NCBI GenBank assembly: GCA_029204045.2
Contig: CM055064.1
Coordinates: 5,862,873 to 5,926,872, forward strand
DNA length: 64,000 nucleotides
Origin: Tillandsia leiboldiana
Lineage: Eukaryota; Streptophyta; Magnoliopsida; Poales; Bromeliaceae
Direction: 5' to 3'
Positions 42,617 through 60,100 of the stretch are shown here, in pieces. Every line of letters begins with the position of its first letter. The stretch's first letter is position 1. Below the pieces are notes generated by a model that was not told where the DNA came from, did no database searches, and saw only the letters and a program-made list of their open reading frames with translations. Both the position numbers and the translations under genes were made by a program.

Positions 42617-45600
42617 ATGATGTTGGGTGGAAACTTTGTAAATATTGACTATCGTATTAGCATGCTTGTAGTAATGTTGTTTTTCAACATCATGTGTTGG
42701 GATTGTCACTGTTCAATCTATATTGTACTTACAGCATTGATGGGTGATTTGAATTATGGTAATGTGTTTTTCTCCACAACCAATGCCAACATAATGGACA
42801 TCTTAGATGATGATTACGAGTATTGGGATGATATATTTGTGATGTTACAGAATCAAGGTTATTTGACATATAGTGAAACCGTCGACAAGCAACCGTGTCG
42901 TACACGTCCTTTTACAGGGCATCAGCTGATATGTGATATCTTGAATGGCCATCCTGAGCGTGGGTACAATCACTTTCGAATGCCGACAACGACTTTCATT
43001 GCACTGCGCGATGAGCTCGTACGAAAGGGATCGGTACAAAGCACAAGAAATATGACAATTGACGAATAGTTAGGAATATTTTTGTTTTGTGTAGGCCATG
43101 GTGTCACGCCCCGGGGTCGAAACTGCGACCCGGGCCTGCCAACAGATCCGCCACCCATACGGAAAGCTCCGTATAGACGAAGCGTCTAACCTGCAAAAGA
43201 AGGATACTATAGCTATACAGATATCAGAGCTGAAAAGTAAACTACTGAAATAAATATACAACTCCTCAAATAGTACATGCCATGTCCTCACAATACATAA
43301 GTCTCTCCAAAAACTAAACTCTCAAAAGTAAAAAGTACATGATACATCCCAAAATCACTGACAGTACTAGTACATCACCAAAAGGGTACATCTACTCTCA
43401 TTGGAAGAAGACTGGTAAGGATCTAGCTCGCGACTCCCTTACCTCGATCAGTAGGATCAGCAACTGGAGCAACAGGAATTGGAGTAGAGGTCCCTGGGGA
43501 AAAGTCACCACGGCGGGTGTGAGAACTACATCCCACAGTAGTTCTCAGTGGGTACCGCCAACAAGCTCGACGGTCTGCCCACTAAGTCTACTAGAGGCAT
43601 AAAGTAACAAATGCAATACTGAAATGAAAAGAGCTGGAAAATAACACTACAGCTACTATGCCTCTATCTAAATGCTCAAGGAGTGATACAGATGGAAACA
43701 TGATGCATCTACTATCTCTCAAATACAATCACCCAATCTACACTGACTGCCACATAGGGTCCAGTCAAACCTGCGCCCACCTACGGCCATTACATCCAAG
43801 GAGGACCGGACTTACGTAGGGCGTCCGTGACTGCCAAAACTGGCCCAGCCGGAGGGACTGCGTCGACAAGTCGCGATAGCAAAGTAATGGGTCCAACTCC
43901 GGAGTGGCACTCGAGGGGCGCGACCCCACCGAGGAAAGTATCCGCGCATCTCTGTCGAGCTCAATATGGCTCATGCAGGCTATAGTCCAATCCACGATCA
44001 ACAAGATCGACAGTACCCAAATCACCTCTCTAACTCACTAACAGGAACCACTCGAACAGTCGGGACCGCTGTCAACCCAACAGTTCCCCGAGTAGGAACA
44101 TCAACTCAACAAGCAAACTCACTAGCTGGGTATACTCCACAGCTGACCACAAAGAAGGGTCCGGGAACCCCGAAAGACTAGAACCTACAGTCCAAATCAA
44201 ACAAGAACAGGCTCTAGGCATAGCCTCTCATTGTTCTCGACCCAAAGAAAAAGGCAGCCCTTAGAACCCAGACCACTCGAATCCTCTCGAGTGGGGAAGT
44301 TTACAGGAAAAAATGTAATATTTATTACTGAAAATCATTTTTCACTCAACCCACGCGGGGTGAGGACTAAAAGTAGTTCCTTTTTGAAAAACCATCTTGT
44401 TTTGAGAAATACCCATTTTTAATGGATTTTAGTTCTTTTAGGAAAACAGTTGGAAAACAAATTTTTATACCCAAACCCCGAAGGGCTAATGCCTTCGTCC
44501 AATCAAACAAGAACAGACTCCGGCGACCCTTCGATGTTTTGAAGAAAACATTGGTTGACTAAAATCATGTGTGTGTCTAAAAAGGTTCTGGGTTCAAGGT
44601 CCTGCTATCACTAGTATACTACTGCCACTAACATAGTGGCGACACATAAAACAGAGAAACAAGACATCTCGGGACCACCGTTCACCCAAACGGCTTCCGC
44701 CACAGATAAAAGACCAGCTACATCTACCAGACTCTACTCTGCTCCCATGCATGAGTGTAACATGCATCCCACACTAAGAGAAATCCCGACCACTCGGCCC
44801 ACTACCCGGGCGAGGATAACATTATGTCCAGGAATAGAATAAGAAGTGTGGATGTCTAAAGCATAAATAAACCTAGCCCATAAGGGTTTTCTACTGGTCT
44901 GGTTATACATGCAACATATGACGGGGTGCTAGGTCAAGTTCCAAAGATAACATTAATTTAACATATTTAGGGAGCAATAAAACAACACTGATCAACATAG
45001 CAACACAAGGAGTATCAATTTTCTCTTTCTAGCATGCTTCCTAGTACATCTCAAAATCCTGCAGATTCCCTACTCAATAGAGTTAATGAACTGTCCATTG
45101 GTTTTGAAGACGAAGCAACCCACCTGAAGCGCGCGTCAATTCAAGATCCAAAAAGGCTAAAACTGAACGGGGACAATCCTTGGATTCCCACGATTCCAAT
45201 GGACCTAGAAACACCCAAAAACACCTCCTGGGTACAAAGATATAGTCCAACATTACAATCAACACAAAATTCCCAAGTGTACAATTTGCTGAAAATTCAG
45301 TCCCAAAGAAGCTTAATTATCACCTGCGAAATAAATTCCAAAAATTCCAATAAAAATACGACGGCGATCCTCGCAAAGAGTAGATGTCAATCGAGTCCTC
45401 ACACGTCGAAATCCAATGCTCGAGTGTAGAGATAAAAATCCAACAATGCGCTATTGTCCATGAAAACTACCAGCAAAATAGGGGCTTAAAGATGTACCAG
45501 GAACCCCTAAAAAAGCTCAAATCTGGGAGGAGTGGAAAGTACAAAAATCGTATATTTACCTTTCATGAATCCGACACCTTGAAAATCGTCCAAAAATTCC

Positions 45601-47707
45601 GTCGGAGTAGCTCTGTGGACCTCGTGGACCGAAACGCGATGGAAATGGACCACCGACGAAAGAACGTCGCACTATGGTAACTCGCCGAAGACGTCGATGT
45701 CGCGGCCTCCAAAAAATCCGAGCCTCCTTCACAAGATGTAGAACAAGGTGAAGATCAAACTCACTTCAGGGCTCAGAGGCAAAAGAGCTCGGGAAAAAGC
45801 CCAAAATAGCAGGGGGAGAGGCCTATTTATAGGCCCACACCAAAAAGAAATCAAAATACACCCTTATTAGGCTTTCGGGCCCAATTTCCGGGCGCCCGGG
45901 CGAATTCGGGCGCAAATAGTGCTCGAATTCGCCCCTCGGCCCGGCCCGCGACCAACACCCGGGTCGCCCAGCGCCCGACACGTGTCCCGAACATCGGACA
46001 ACGTGTGCGGGGCCGCTGGGGATCCGCCGCGTGGCCCGACCCGGGGTCGTGGGGGTGGGTGGCGCCCGCCAATCGCCGGGCGCCACGTGGCGCCCCGCGT
46101 ACGGCGGTCACCCGCCCTCGCCTGCCCCCACCTGCCCCGCCTGCTCCACTTAGTGCGTGGACTGCGCGTTCCAGAACCGGCCACTCACAGGTCGACACGT
46201 GGCCCGTCCCGGTCCATGCGCCAACCCGTTTGACGCCATGGACCGCGCCGCGCGAGCCCGCGAATCCGAGGCTGCCACGTGTCCCCCGCGCCCGGTCCAT
46301 GCACCAGTGCAATTCCTCTGTGGACCACGCTGCGTGCGCCGGCCAATCCGAGGCTGCCACGTGGCATCCGGCCGGTCCACGGCTTCCCCCATGCACCAAA
46401 ATGCGCAGAAAACTTCTAGAAATCCGTTTTTGGGCATCCGGACTCCGAAAAGACAAGTAAATAGCCGATTTTCGACGTTTTTCCGTGTTGAATCCAAATA
46501 CGACGTCGGATTAGCCTGTAACCCTTTCTAAATTCTGACAAAAACAGCCAGAAGGCAGGCTCAATCCAGAGGCCTTATAGAGTCCGTCCAACGCGTCCAT
46601 TTGACGCGTTGCGGGTCCGACACACCAATAATAGGTGTTCCACATCATGGGTCATGGGAAAAGCTACACAGGAATCGGGGCTACCACACATGGTGTGGCC
46701 AATAAGCTAATTGCTGAAATATTTCAACATTCGGGTGAAACTATCAGTCGACATTTCAACAATGTGCTTTGGGGGATTGTGACGTTAAAAGACGAATACA
46801 TAACACTTCCGCCGGATAATGTTCCGGTGCATTCCCGAATTAGAGATAATGCAAAATTTCACCCTTTCAAGGCAAGTAAGCTTTTGTATTTGTGCTTCTA
46901 ATTATGTGCCATTTCGTTATTTTAATAAGTTATTTATTATATTTGATGTTTACTGGCAGAATGCAATTGGTGCGATTGATGGAACACATATTCCCGCTGT
47001 TGTCCGTAAGAGCAAGCAACCGAGATTCCGGTGCCGCAAAAGATTTACTTCTCAAAATATGATGGCTGCAGTATTCTTTGACCATCACTTTCAATCTGTC
47101 TACACTGGTTGGGAGGGATTAGCAGCTAACATGCGAGTACTCCGATGGGCTTGCGAAAGTGGAGGTTTCACAGTGCCTGAAGGTATATGCAATTTTCATT
47201 TGTCGTACATTAATTTTATTATTGTGAATTTAAAGATTGACTAGATTTTATTATACATGTTTCGTAAAATCTATAGGCAAATATTATTTGGTAGATTCAT
47301 GCTATGCAAATACAGAAAGATTTCTTGCACCATATCGAGGGGAGCGTTACCACCTTAGCCAATTTGATGCAAACACATGTGGTCGCACTCATCGAAGTCC
47401 GCGCGACCTATATAATCATCGACATGCTCAATTAAGAAATGTGGTGGAGAAAATATTTGGTATATTAAAGAAGCGGTTCAAGATTTTGACAGTTGCAACG
47501 CAGTTTGCATATAAAGTCCAATGTCATATTGCGATGGCATGTTGCGTTATACATAATTTTATTCGACGACACCAAGGTAATGATGGTTTGTTTAACGAAG
47601 AGTTAGAGGAACAACCTAGCGAAGTTGATGACGACGAAACGGGTGATTATGTTGGTACAACAGAATCACGCAGGGGTGACGAGTTGTGCACAATTATAAC
47701 TGACTAG
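42617..47707 (+). pseudogene. Harbinger DDE transposase, interrupted by a solo LTR
   Basis: Pieces: 42617 (or an internal ATG such as 42740) to 43101, then after the LTR and its CATGG duplication 46694-46871, 46960-47182 and 47277-47707. The join across the LTR reads VGHG-VANKLIAEIFQHSGE, as in the family. The DDE_Tnp_4 core is complete: GAIDGTHIPA (first D), YYLVDSCYAN (second D), RNVVEKIFGILKKRF (E). An in-frame TAG at 43067-43069 lies just before LGIFLF, where the family normally has DE-Q-LGIFL. The first intron after the insertion has a GC donor (AAG|GCAAGT). The LTR, the stop, or both inactivate the gene. Confidence 0.87.
43102..46688 (-). mobile_element. Solo LTR inside the Harbinger transposase gene
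   Basis: 3,587 bases with an exact CATGG duplication (43097-43101 and 46689-46693); removing it restores the host reading frame, which fixes both ends. On the minus strand it runs from TGTGGTAGCCCCGATTCC to CCCCGGGGCGTGACA. TATA box CTATAAATAG at 45823-45832 (minus). U3 is GC-rich with CACGTG at 45979, 46084, 46196, 46276 and 46358. No gag or pol. Confidence 0.9.
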
Positions 47708-48145
47708 TTATGGAATAGTAGAAGTTAGATATGTAGTAATATTTGCTAATCTAATAGTTAATGGTTTCAAAATTATAATGAATACAAAATTATAATTTAT
47801 TTTATAAAATATTCTATCATTTATAAGCATTTATAAATATTTAATAATTAATTTTTAATACAGGTTGAATTTTTTAAAATTAATTTAAATTTGTTATAGG
47901 TATGATTAATACTATAAAATGATTTAATTTATAATTATATCATAAAGGGCAAAATAGGAAATAAAAATTTATATCCCCTCTAATCTTCTTATTTCTCTAT
48001 AATTTACCAAACACAATTTTCTTTATACCCGGTATAACTCTTATACTCAACCAAACATAAATTAACATTAGTTCCTGCTAATACTATAACTTATACCTAT
48101 TCCAGGAATAACCAAAATTTTCTTATACCCGAACCAAATGCAACC
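47708..48145. other. Harbinger 3' region
   Basis: AT-rich flank of the transposase gene ending in the right TIR. No coding region. Confidence 0.6.
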
Positions 48146-48241
48146 TAGGGGACCACTATCATCATAACCGCACATTTCTTAATCCAATGGCTAAAAAATT
48201 AATAGCACCAATGACTTGGTACTATTGATAGTATTCCAGCC
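48146..48241. mobile_element. Foldback MITE, right half
   Basis: Partner of 39131-39267; carries CCACTATCATCATAACCGCA and ends CAATGACTTGGTACTATTGA...CCAGCC beside a TA tract. Confidence 0.75.
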
Positions 48242-48243
48242 TA

Positions 48244-52386
<4,143 letters not shown>

Positions 52387-52387
52387 G

Positions 52388-53325
<938 letters not shown>

Positions 53326-53462
53326 CTCTACGGCGTCGCCGAGAACGACCGCTGGTCCTGCCTCCTCACCGACTTCTGCCCCAGCGGCGACCTCCGCCTC
53401 CTCTGCCAGTGCCAGCCCAATCGCAGATTCCCTGACTCCACCGTCAGGTACATCTCATCATT
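53326..53462 (+). pseudogene. Plant AGC-type protein kinase fragment
   Basis: About 45 residues: LYGVAENDRWSCLLTDFCPS, GDLRLLCQCQPNRRFPDSTV, then RYIS. This matches the kinase hinge and following helix of plant AGC-VIII kinases (LYGV-x-ET-D-x-x-SCLLTDFCPGGDLH-x-LRQRQP-x-RRF). The Gly after CP is Ser, and no catalytic or ATP-binding part is present. The fragment ends where a (CT)n repeat begins (53469-53514). The joined upstream sequence is unrelated, so it is a chimeric piece, probably captured by a transposon. Confidence 0.6.
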
Positions 53463-53468
53463 TTTCTC

Positions 53469-53514
<46 letters not shown>
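53469..53514. repeat. (CT)n microsatellite in a putative leader
   Basis: About 46 bases of CT repeat, typical of plant 5' leaders, ~180 bases before the ATG at 53692. AAACCCTAGCCCCAG follows twice (about 53586-53630). Confidence 0.9.
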
Positions 53515-53516
<2 letters not shown>

Positions 53517-53691
53517 CACGGCAATTTTTCTAATTCCATCCCTAATTCTCGCCTCTCACGACCCCGATCGCCCCAGTTTCGATCGAAACCCTAGCCCCAG
53601 TTCCGATCGAAACCGAAACCCTAGCCCCAGCTGCGCTGACCAGGTCGGATCCGATCGCCGCTTCTCTCACCTCCCGCAGCTGACGAGTTCG

Positions 53692-56600
53692 ATGGAGCCA
53701 CTGCCTCCTGCCGCTGCTGCCGCCAAGTACGCCCCGCACTTCTCCAAGTGAGGGGTCTCGATGTTGTTTATTTTGGCTCCGTTAATGTCCCGTTGTTTTT
53801 AACGATCCCTTTCGCTCTCCTTGCTCTCGATTTCTCTGCAGGATTCGGCTTTACCCAGGGAGCTCTTCGTTCCAGGATCCGGATATCATGGAGGTATCGC
53901 CCTCGCCGGTGTGGGGTTCGAACCCGCAGAAGAAGTTGAGAACTCAGGTGAGGCGAAAACCCCATCTTTTTAGGCTTAATCACACTTTACTTTGCTGAAA
54001 TGGGTGTTTTTTTTTCCCCAGTTCCCGAATCCAGAAACTTTTAAAAAATCTTAAGGAGTTAATTTTTTAAGGGTGTAAGAAGTTCAAATGCTGAAATGTT
54101 TGAGAATTAAAAACCTTGGCAAATGCGTGATTTCTAAAATTTTTGCAGTAATAGATGAAAATGCCCTCTATTATTTTATCAAGCGCTCAATTGAGTTTGC
54201 ATGTTCCAACTATCTATTTACCTTGCTAACTGAAATGGTAGCTGAAGTTTGGTATGGTGAGCTGTAGTTTGAGTTTCTATCAAGTTGATTTATTTAACCT
54301 ATCTCTTTAACAACAAAAAGTGTCCATTCATCATTTCAATCAATGGGGAAGTATAGAAATCCTAAGTCGACGAAGAAAAGTTTGAAACTTTGATCTTTGT
54401 ACTATCAATATTGGTGCAAAACCTCAGAAGAGAGTGCTGCGAGCATAGGAATGTGCGAATTTTAAATGCTCTATGCTTGATTAGTGCTTCGAGTTCTCTC
54501 CATTGTTCCTCAATGAAAGATACCTTAGGGCATGCTACATGTCACAACTAAGTCTTTTGTAAGTCGTTAGTCGATGTGGAAACTGTAAGTAATGGAACTA
54601 CTTTGTTCTGTTTAAAATTGTATCATCCATCAGTGGAATATATGTACTTTTGTAGTGAAGTACGATGTGAAAAATGATAATAACAGTTCAATTTTTGAGA
54701 AGCTACAAGTACTTTTATTCAAGAAAATTGTATTTCTTAATTCATGAAATGTGCCTTTCTATTTTAGATATAGGGTAACTATAAAACTATATCTATTTGA
54801 TTTTCAGCGTGGGACTTTACAAACTCACTAGGTGTAATCACTTTTTGCTCATTAATTCTTTCTTGTAGTGAGGTCCTTATCTTTTCATAATATATTTGGA
54901 TACGTATGATAGGATTTAGCATAAATTTGTTATTTATATAAGCTATTGTACCTGCTTTTCTCTTTTTACAAGGCACTTTTGATTAGTGCATTGCATTCTG
55001 TCGTTAACTCCATTAACATCACGTATGAGAGAAATAATAGTCTTTTTGAAGTGAAAACTATATTCGAGAGAGAATTTTCCAGCAGATTTGTGCAAAAGAT
55101 CTTCGCTTCTGAGTATTCTTCTTGTGCAGACAGATTCTGGCTCTGATCCTTCGAGGCATCAACTCCTTTGTTTCGGACAACCCTTCTTTCTCTATCCTGC
55201 ATCATTTACGCTTGGGTCCTAATAACTTTTACTTTGCTAAATTCATTTGATATAGCATAATATGTCTTTATTGCAAAAAGAACCTAAGACAAAACCAAGT
55301 TTCATATCAAGTTGCATTTTCCTATATCTATGATTGATTTTGGTAAATCTGACCCACCAAAGTGCCATAATGCATCTTCTTAATATTGGCATTTTGGATT
55401 ATTTTCATGGTTATTTCTGTGCAATTTTTAGTTTCTAATTAGTTGGAATGATGAGATAGGTCCTTTTAAATTACAAAGAAAATGCATTAGCTGAATGTTC
55501 AATCATTTTGAGTTTGTAGATTGCTCCTCATGATGTTATTGAGATAGATGGAGATGATGATCCCGATGGTGTTGTAATTGTTGGTGAAAGTACACCTAAT
55601 GACAAGAATAAGCAGCCTGTTGGATATTCTAACGATTGGCATAAACATGTAAAGGTTTGATTCTTTCTTATCTGTCCTGGGATTTGTTTATTTATCAATA
55701 TATGAATAGTTTTTGTGTTACGTTTGGTTGAGTAATTTGTGTTTTTTTTTTTAATTCTCGGGGTGGGGTTGGGTTGGGGGCTACGTTTCATACTTGACAG
55801 TTTAAACTTACTTTCATTTGCTTTGGTTTTTTTTTGGGGGGGCGATGATGATGCATAAAAAATGCAACATTTTTGGATGGCCTTACGCAGTTAATTTTTG
55901 GTAGGCAATGTTGGTACCCAGGTAAAGAACTAATAATTGGGTTTTTTCGGGAAGCAATGATTATACATGAAAGTGCTCCTACTTTTCATGCCTTGATTAT
56001 CTTAGATGGTTTTTACGGGTGCTCTGCTTTTGTCCAGCCTGACTGGTTGTACATGGTATTCGGGTACTGTACACGGTATACGGGTATAAAAAACTGAGGC
56101 TTCGCAATAGTCTTTGGCAACCAATTGCTGCCTGCAAAATGATGATCAATGAGGAAAAAAATGACTCCAACTTTCTATTATTTTTTTTGATTGCGTAGAA
56201 AAAGTATCTGAGCCTAACATTTTTACTTAAATTTTCTTTGTTCGTTTTTTCTTTTTTTTTTTTACTCTAGTTGATACTCAGTTATAAATTGAGTCAGTAC
56301 TAATGATTTACAAGTCTTGTTGATTCAAAAGTTGGTTTTTACTTTCATACATGGTAATTTTGGTTTCCCTACCCACCCTACTATCTTTATTTCTTCTGTT
56401 ATGCATATTTTGAAATTTCTTGCCGGGATTTGGTCGTTCAATTTACAAAGTAATCTTAAGAGAAATGTCGCATTTTTCTATTCTATAAAAGTGTTCCCAA
56501 GATATGGCTCACAGATCTCTTAATTCCCATTCCTAAGATTTATGTTCAAAGATTCAAAGATTTGTTCTAAAATCTGGAGATTATTCATGCATTATTTCTT

Positions 56601-56838
56601 GGGTCGATCAAAAAATTTATTGTTGTCTTGATAATTTGCTCTTTTCTTTTGCTAATTATCTTTTAGGTTCGCAGCTGAATCAGTATATTGAGCATAAACA
56701 AAAAAGGGGAGGTATCGTTCCAAATTTCCGATTTCTTGATAATTTTTTTCAAGCTGAAATGATATTTCTTCTCTTTTTGTACTTTATCAGGTTATTGCGC
56801 AACATTCTGCCGCATATCTATTTCCTTCACCCAAAGAG
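53692..56838 (+). CDS. 5' part of a gene, possibly ubiquitin-conjugating enzyme E2 (UBC25/26-like)
   Basis: Exons 53692-53747, 53842-53947 and 55520-55654 have good GT-AG borders and join in phase to 99 residues: MEPLPPAAAAAKYAPHFSK start, then DIMEVSPSPVWG, then HDVIEIDGDDDPDGVVIVGE and NDKNKQPVGYSNDW. A possible fourth exon, 56791-56838 (VIAQHSAAYLFPSPKE), also keeps phase. The VIEIDxDDDPDGVVIVG acidic stretch resembles the N-terminal region of the large plant E2s (UBC25/26), which carry a UBC domain further on. That domain, with its active Cys, is not in the window. The gypsy element at 57164 follows, so the gene is either truncated or continues beyond it through a huge intron. It may equally be a captured fragment. 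Confidence 0.45.
53948..55519. other. Intron 2 of the possible E2 gene
   Basis: About 1.6 kb, T-rich, with no exon that fits the frame. No repeat recognised. Confidence 0.45.
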
Positions 56839-57163
56839 GTATAATTAAAAATTTCCCACGCTACAGGCGTGACTCCCACAAGCCGCGGGTGGGTTGATCC
56901 CCCATGTGTGCGTACTTGGTAGAAGCCATGGCTAACATCTCCCGTTGGCGCTTGCTCATATGCCCGCGAGTTGTGGGCGGTTGTGCCCTAGAGGGTTGCG
57001 GCATGATTGCAGGATTGCTTCGGAGTCTTTTTCTCTCCTTCCCTCCTTCCTCCTCCCATGGTTCCTCTTCTCCCTTCCTCTGCTTCAGGTTGCTTCGGAC
57101 TGGCCGGGGGTATAGCTCACAAGAGAGGTGCGGGCGTACGGGATATCCCTCCCTCCCTCTGTG
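56839..57163. other. Sequence between the possible E2 exons and the gypsy LTR
   Basis: Pyrimidine-rich, moderately GC-rich stretch (57010-57160) with no recognisable coding. CTGTG (57159-57163) would be the target duplication of the LTR element, whose other copy lies outside the window. Confidence 0.4.
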
Positions 57164-60100
57164 TGTCACGCCCAGGGGCCGAAAATGCGACCCGGGCTCG
57201 CCAACAGATCCGCCGCCCATACGGTGAACCCCGTATAGACGAAGCGTCTACCTGCAAAAGAAAGATGCTATACTAAACAGATATCAGAGCTGGAAGTAAC
57301 TGCTAAAAATAAAATATATACAACTCCAAGTCCTCACCACAAGTACAAAAGTCGCTCAACTCTGAAATAAAAGTACAACTCTACACCTCACTACAAGGTC
57401 TCTCAACAAGTAACTCTCAAAATATAAAAAGGGTACATCTACTCTCAGGACAACGACTGGTAGGGATCTAGCTCGTGACTCCCTCACCTCGATCCGAAGA
57501 AGCAGCAACTGGAGCAGCAGAAACAGGAGCAGACGTCCCTCAGGAAAAAATACACCACGACGGGTGTGAGAACTACATCCCACAGTAGTTCTCAGTGGGT
57601 GCCGTCAACAAGACCAACGGTCTGCCCACTAAGTCTACTAGAGGCATAAGGTAATAAATGAAATACTGAAAGAAGAGCTGGAAAAGAATATCTCTACAGC
57701 TACTATGCCCCTATCTAGATGCTCAACAAGTGGAACAGAAGGAAAACATGATGCATCTACTAACTCTCAGTTATAGCAACCCTCAAAACTATAATGACTG
57801 CCACATAGGGTCCAGTCAAACCTGCGCCCACCTACTGCTGCACATCCTCAACAGGACGGTCTACCGTAGGGTGTCCATGACTGCCACATCTGGGCCAGCC
57901 AGAGGGACGGCGTCGACAAGTCACGATAGAAGAACTCAATCTCACGCCGGTTACAACAACCCGGTCTAAAGCTCAATCTCAACGCCGGTTACAACTACCC
58001 GGTCTAAAGCTCAATCTTAACGCCGGTTACAACAACCCGGTCTCGCCTACTCCGGAGTGGCACTCGAGGGGAGCGACCCGCTCGAGTCCATAAGTAACCC
58101 ATGTCCAACAGCTCTGTCATGCATCTCAGTCAATCAAGCAAAAGTCGACACTATGCTCAAAGTGGAGACTCACTCAATCCACAATGCAAAAACCCAGCCC
58201 CAACTGATGTATAACACTAATCGGTCAAACCGCCCACAGTTCGCGGTTACCGAAATATTAACCCGAGTCGATAATCTGGTGCAATCCCACCCAACTCAAC
58301 AATATAGCTATACTATCCCCCATCCCTGCTCTCTAACCCGAGCAACAAGGAACACTCGACAGTCGGGACCGCTGTCAACCCAACGGCTCCCTAAAACAGG
58401 CATCACTGACAGGATAACTCCACAACAGAAACAATAAAGGGTACGGGAACCCCGGAAGACTAGAACCTACAACCCTAATCAAACAAGAACAGGCTCTAGG
58501 CATAGCCTCTCGTTGTTCTCGTCCCAAAGGAAAAAGGCAGACCTTGGAACCCAGACCACTCGAACCATCTCGGGTGGTTAAATTTATCGGAAAAAGGTGA
58601 TATTTCTTATTGAAAGCCATTTGATCTGAAAGAAATCCATATTTAATGATTTTTAGTTCTTTTTAGGAAAACAATTGAAAACAAGCTTTATATCCAAGCC
58701 TCGTAGAGCTAATGCCTTTGTCCAATCAAACAAGAACAGACTCGGCGACTCCACGATGCTCGGAAGAAAACATTGGTTGACTAAAATCATATGTGTGTCC
58801 AAAAATAGTTCTGGGTTCAAGATCCTGCTATCACTGGTACAAAGCTGCCACTGACACAGTGGCGACAATAAAATAAGAAACCAAAACATCTCGGGACCGC
58901 CGTCTACCAAACGGCTCCTGCCACAGATGAACGATCAACTATATCTACCAGACTCCACTCTGCTCCCAAGCACGAGTGCAAGAATGCATCCCACACTAAA
59001 AGAAACCCAACCACTCGGCCCACTACCCGGGCGAGTAAAACACTATGTCCAGGAAAGAAAAGAAGTGTGGATGTCTAAAGCAGAATAAACCTAGCCCAAG
59101 TTGGAGTTTTCTACTGGTCTGGTTACACATGCTGCATATGACAAGGGTGCTAGGTCAAGTTCCAAGACGACAATAATTTACAGATAGTAGGAAACAAGAG
59201 ATTGCGTGATCATCAGATAACGCTAGAATTATCAGCTATCACTTTCTAGCATCCTACACAGGAATATCACTATCATGCATGGTCCTACTATAGCAGATTT
59301 AATGCACATTCCATCATTCTTGGAGGCAGGGCCGCCCACCTGAAGGTGCACAACTGTCCAGGGTTGTACAGAAAAGAAAGCCCAGAAACAGATTTACCAG
59401 CACAACCACCAAGCAACCAGTACACTAGCAGTGTTTAACGCATCCTGGGTACAAAATACCACCCAAAGTTACATTAATTCCATAAAATTCCAAGTTCCAC
59501 AAATCTGCTGTGAACAGCCGCCTTAAAGCGAAATTTTCACCTGTAAAACAATCTCCAAAAATTCCAAAAAAAATATGAATGCGATCCTCGCGTCGATACC
59601 TTCGAAACAGATACCTGTACGTCCAAAACCGAGTTCGGTAGGTCAAGATATAAATTCGGCAAGGTGGTGCACTCAAACAATTTCTGCATCAAAAACTGTA
59701 GCACTGTACACAGGGAAACAGGGATTTTCACCTCCAAACAAATCTCTGAAAAATCCAAGAAAATACGAGCGCGTCCTTGCGATCTGTGGATGAAAAAGTT
59801 GTATAAGCACGTTTCCGTCTGACGCTCGTGCGCGAAGATAATGCCAAAACACTCCGATGCTGCCCCAAAATTCCTCACAGAAAAAGGGTCACAATGGCAC
59901 CTCGGGATCCGTGCCAAACACTCAGAACAGAAAAGCGCGATCAATAAGAAAGATGAAGCCTTACCTCTTAGGAGTAAGTCGGCGCAAGAATCACTAAAAA
60001 AGGAGGTCGGGATAACCCAGGGGGAATTTCACACCGATCTGCGACGAAGAAGAACACCGAAGATGAGACGTCGCTCTGCGCCGTAAAATCTGGAACCTCG

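Larger units (their letters stand above)
39268..48145 (+). mobile_element. PIF/Harbinger element with two genes
   Basis: Ends are GGCATCGTTTGGGATCGGGT and, on the minus strand, GGTTGCATTTGGTTCGGGTA, sharing the GGGTATAAG that follows. The flanking 3-base repeat is TAG (39265-39267 and 48146-48148); Harbinger targets are usually TWA, so this is slightly off. The element has a Myb/SANT-like gene and a DDE transposase gene on the plus strand, the standard two-gene layout. A 3.6-kb solo LTR lies in the transposase gene; without it the element is about 5.3 kb. A hairpin-rich, minisatellite-rich left end precedes the genes. Confidence 0.88.

Noticed and set aside
53586..53630. AAACCCTAG repeats as telomere-like sequence
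   Set aside because: Just two to three copies in a leader region; AAACCCTAG is common in plant 5' leaders.
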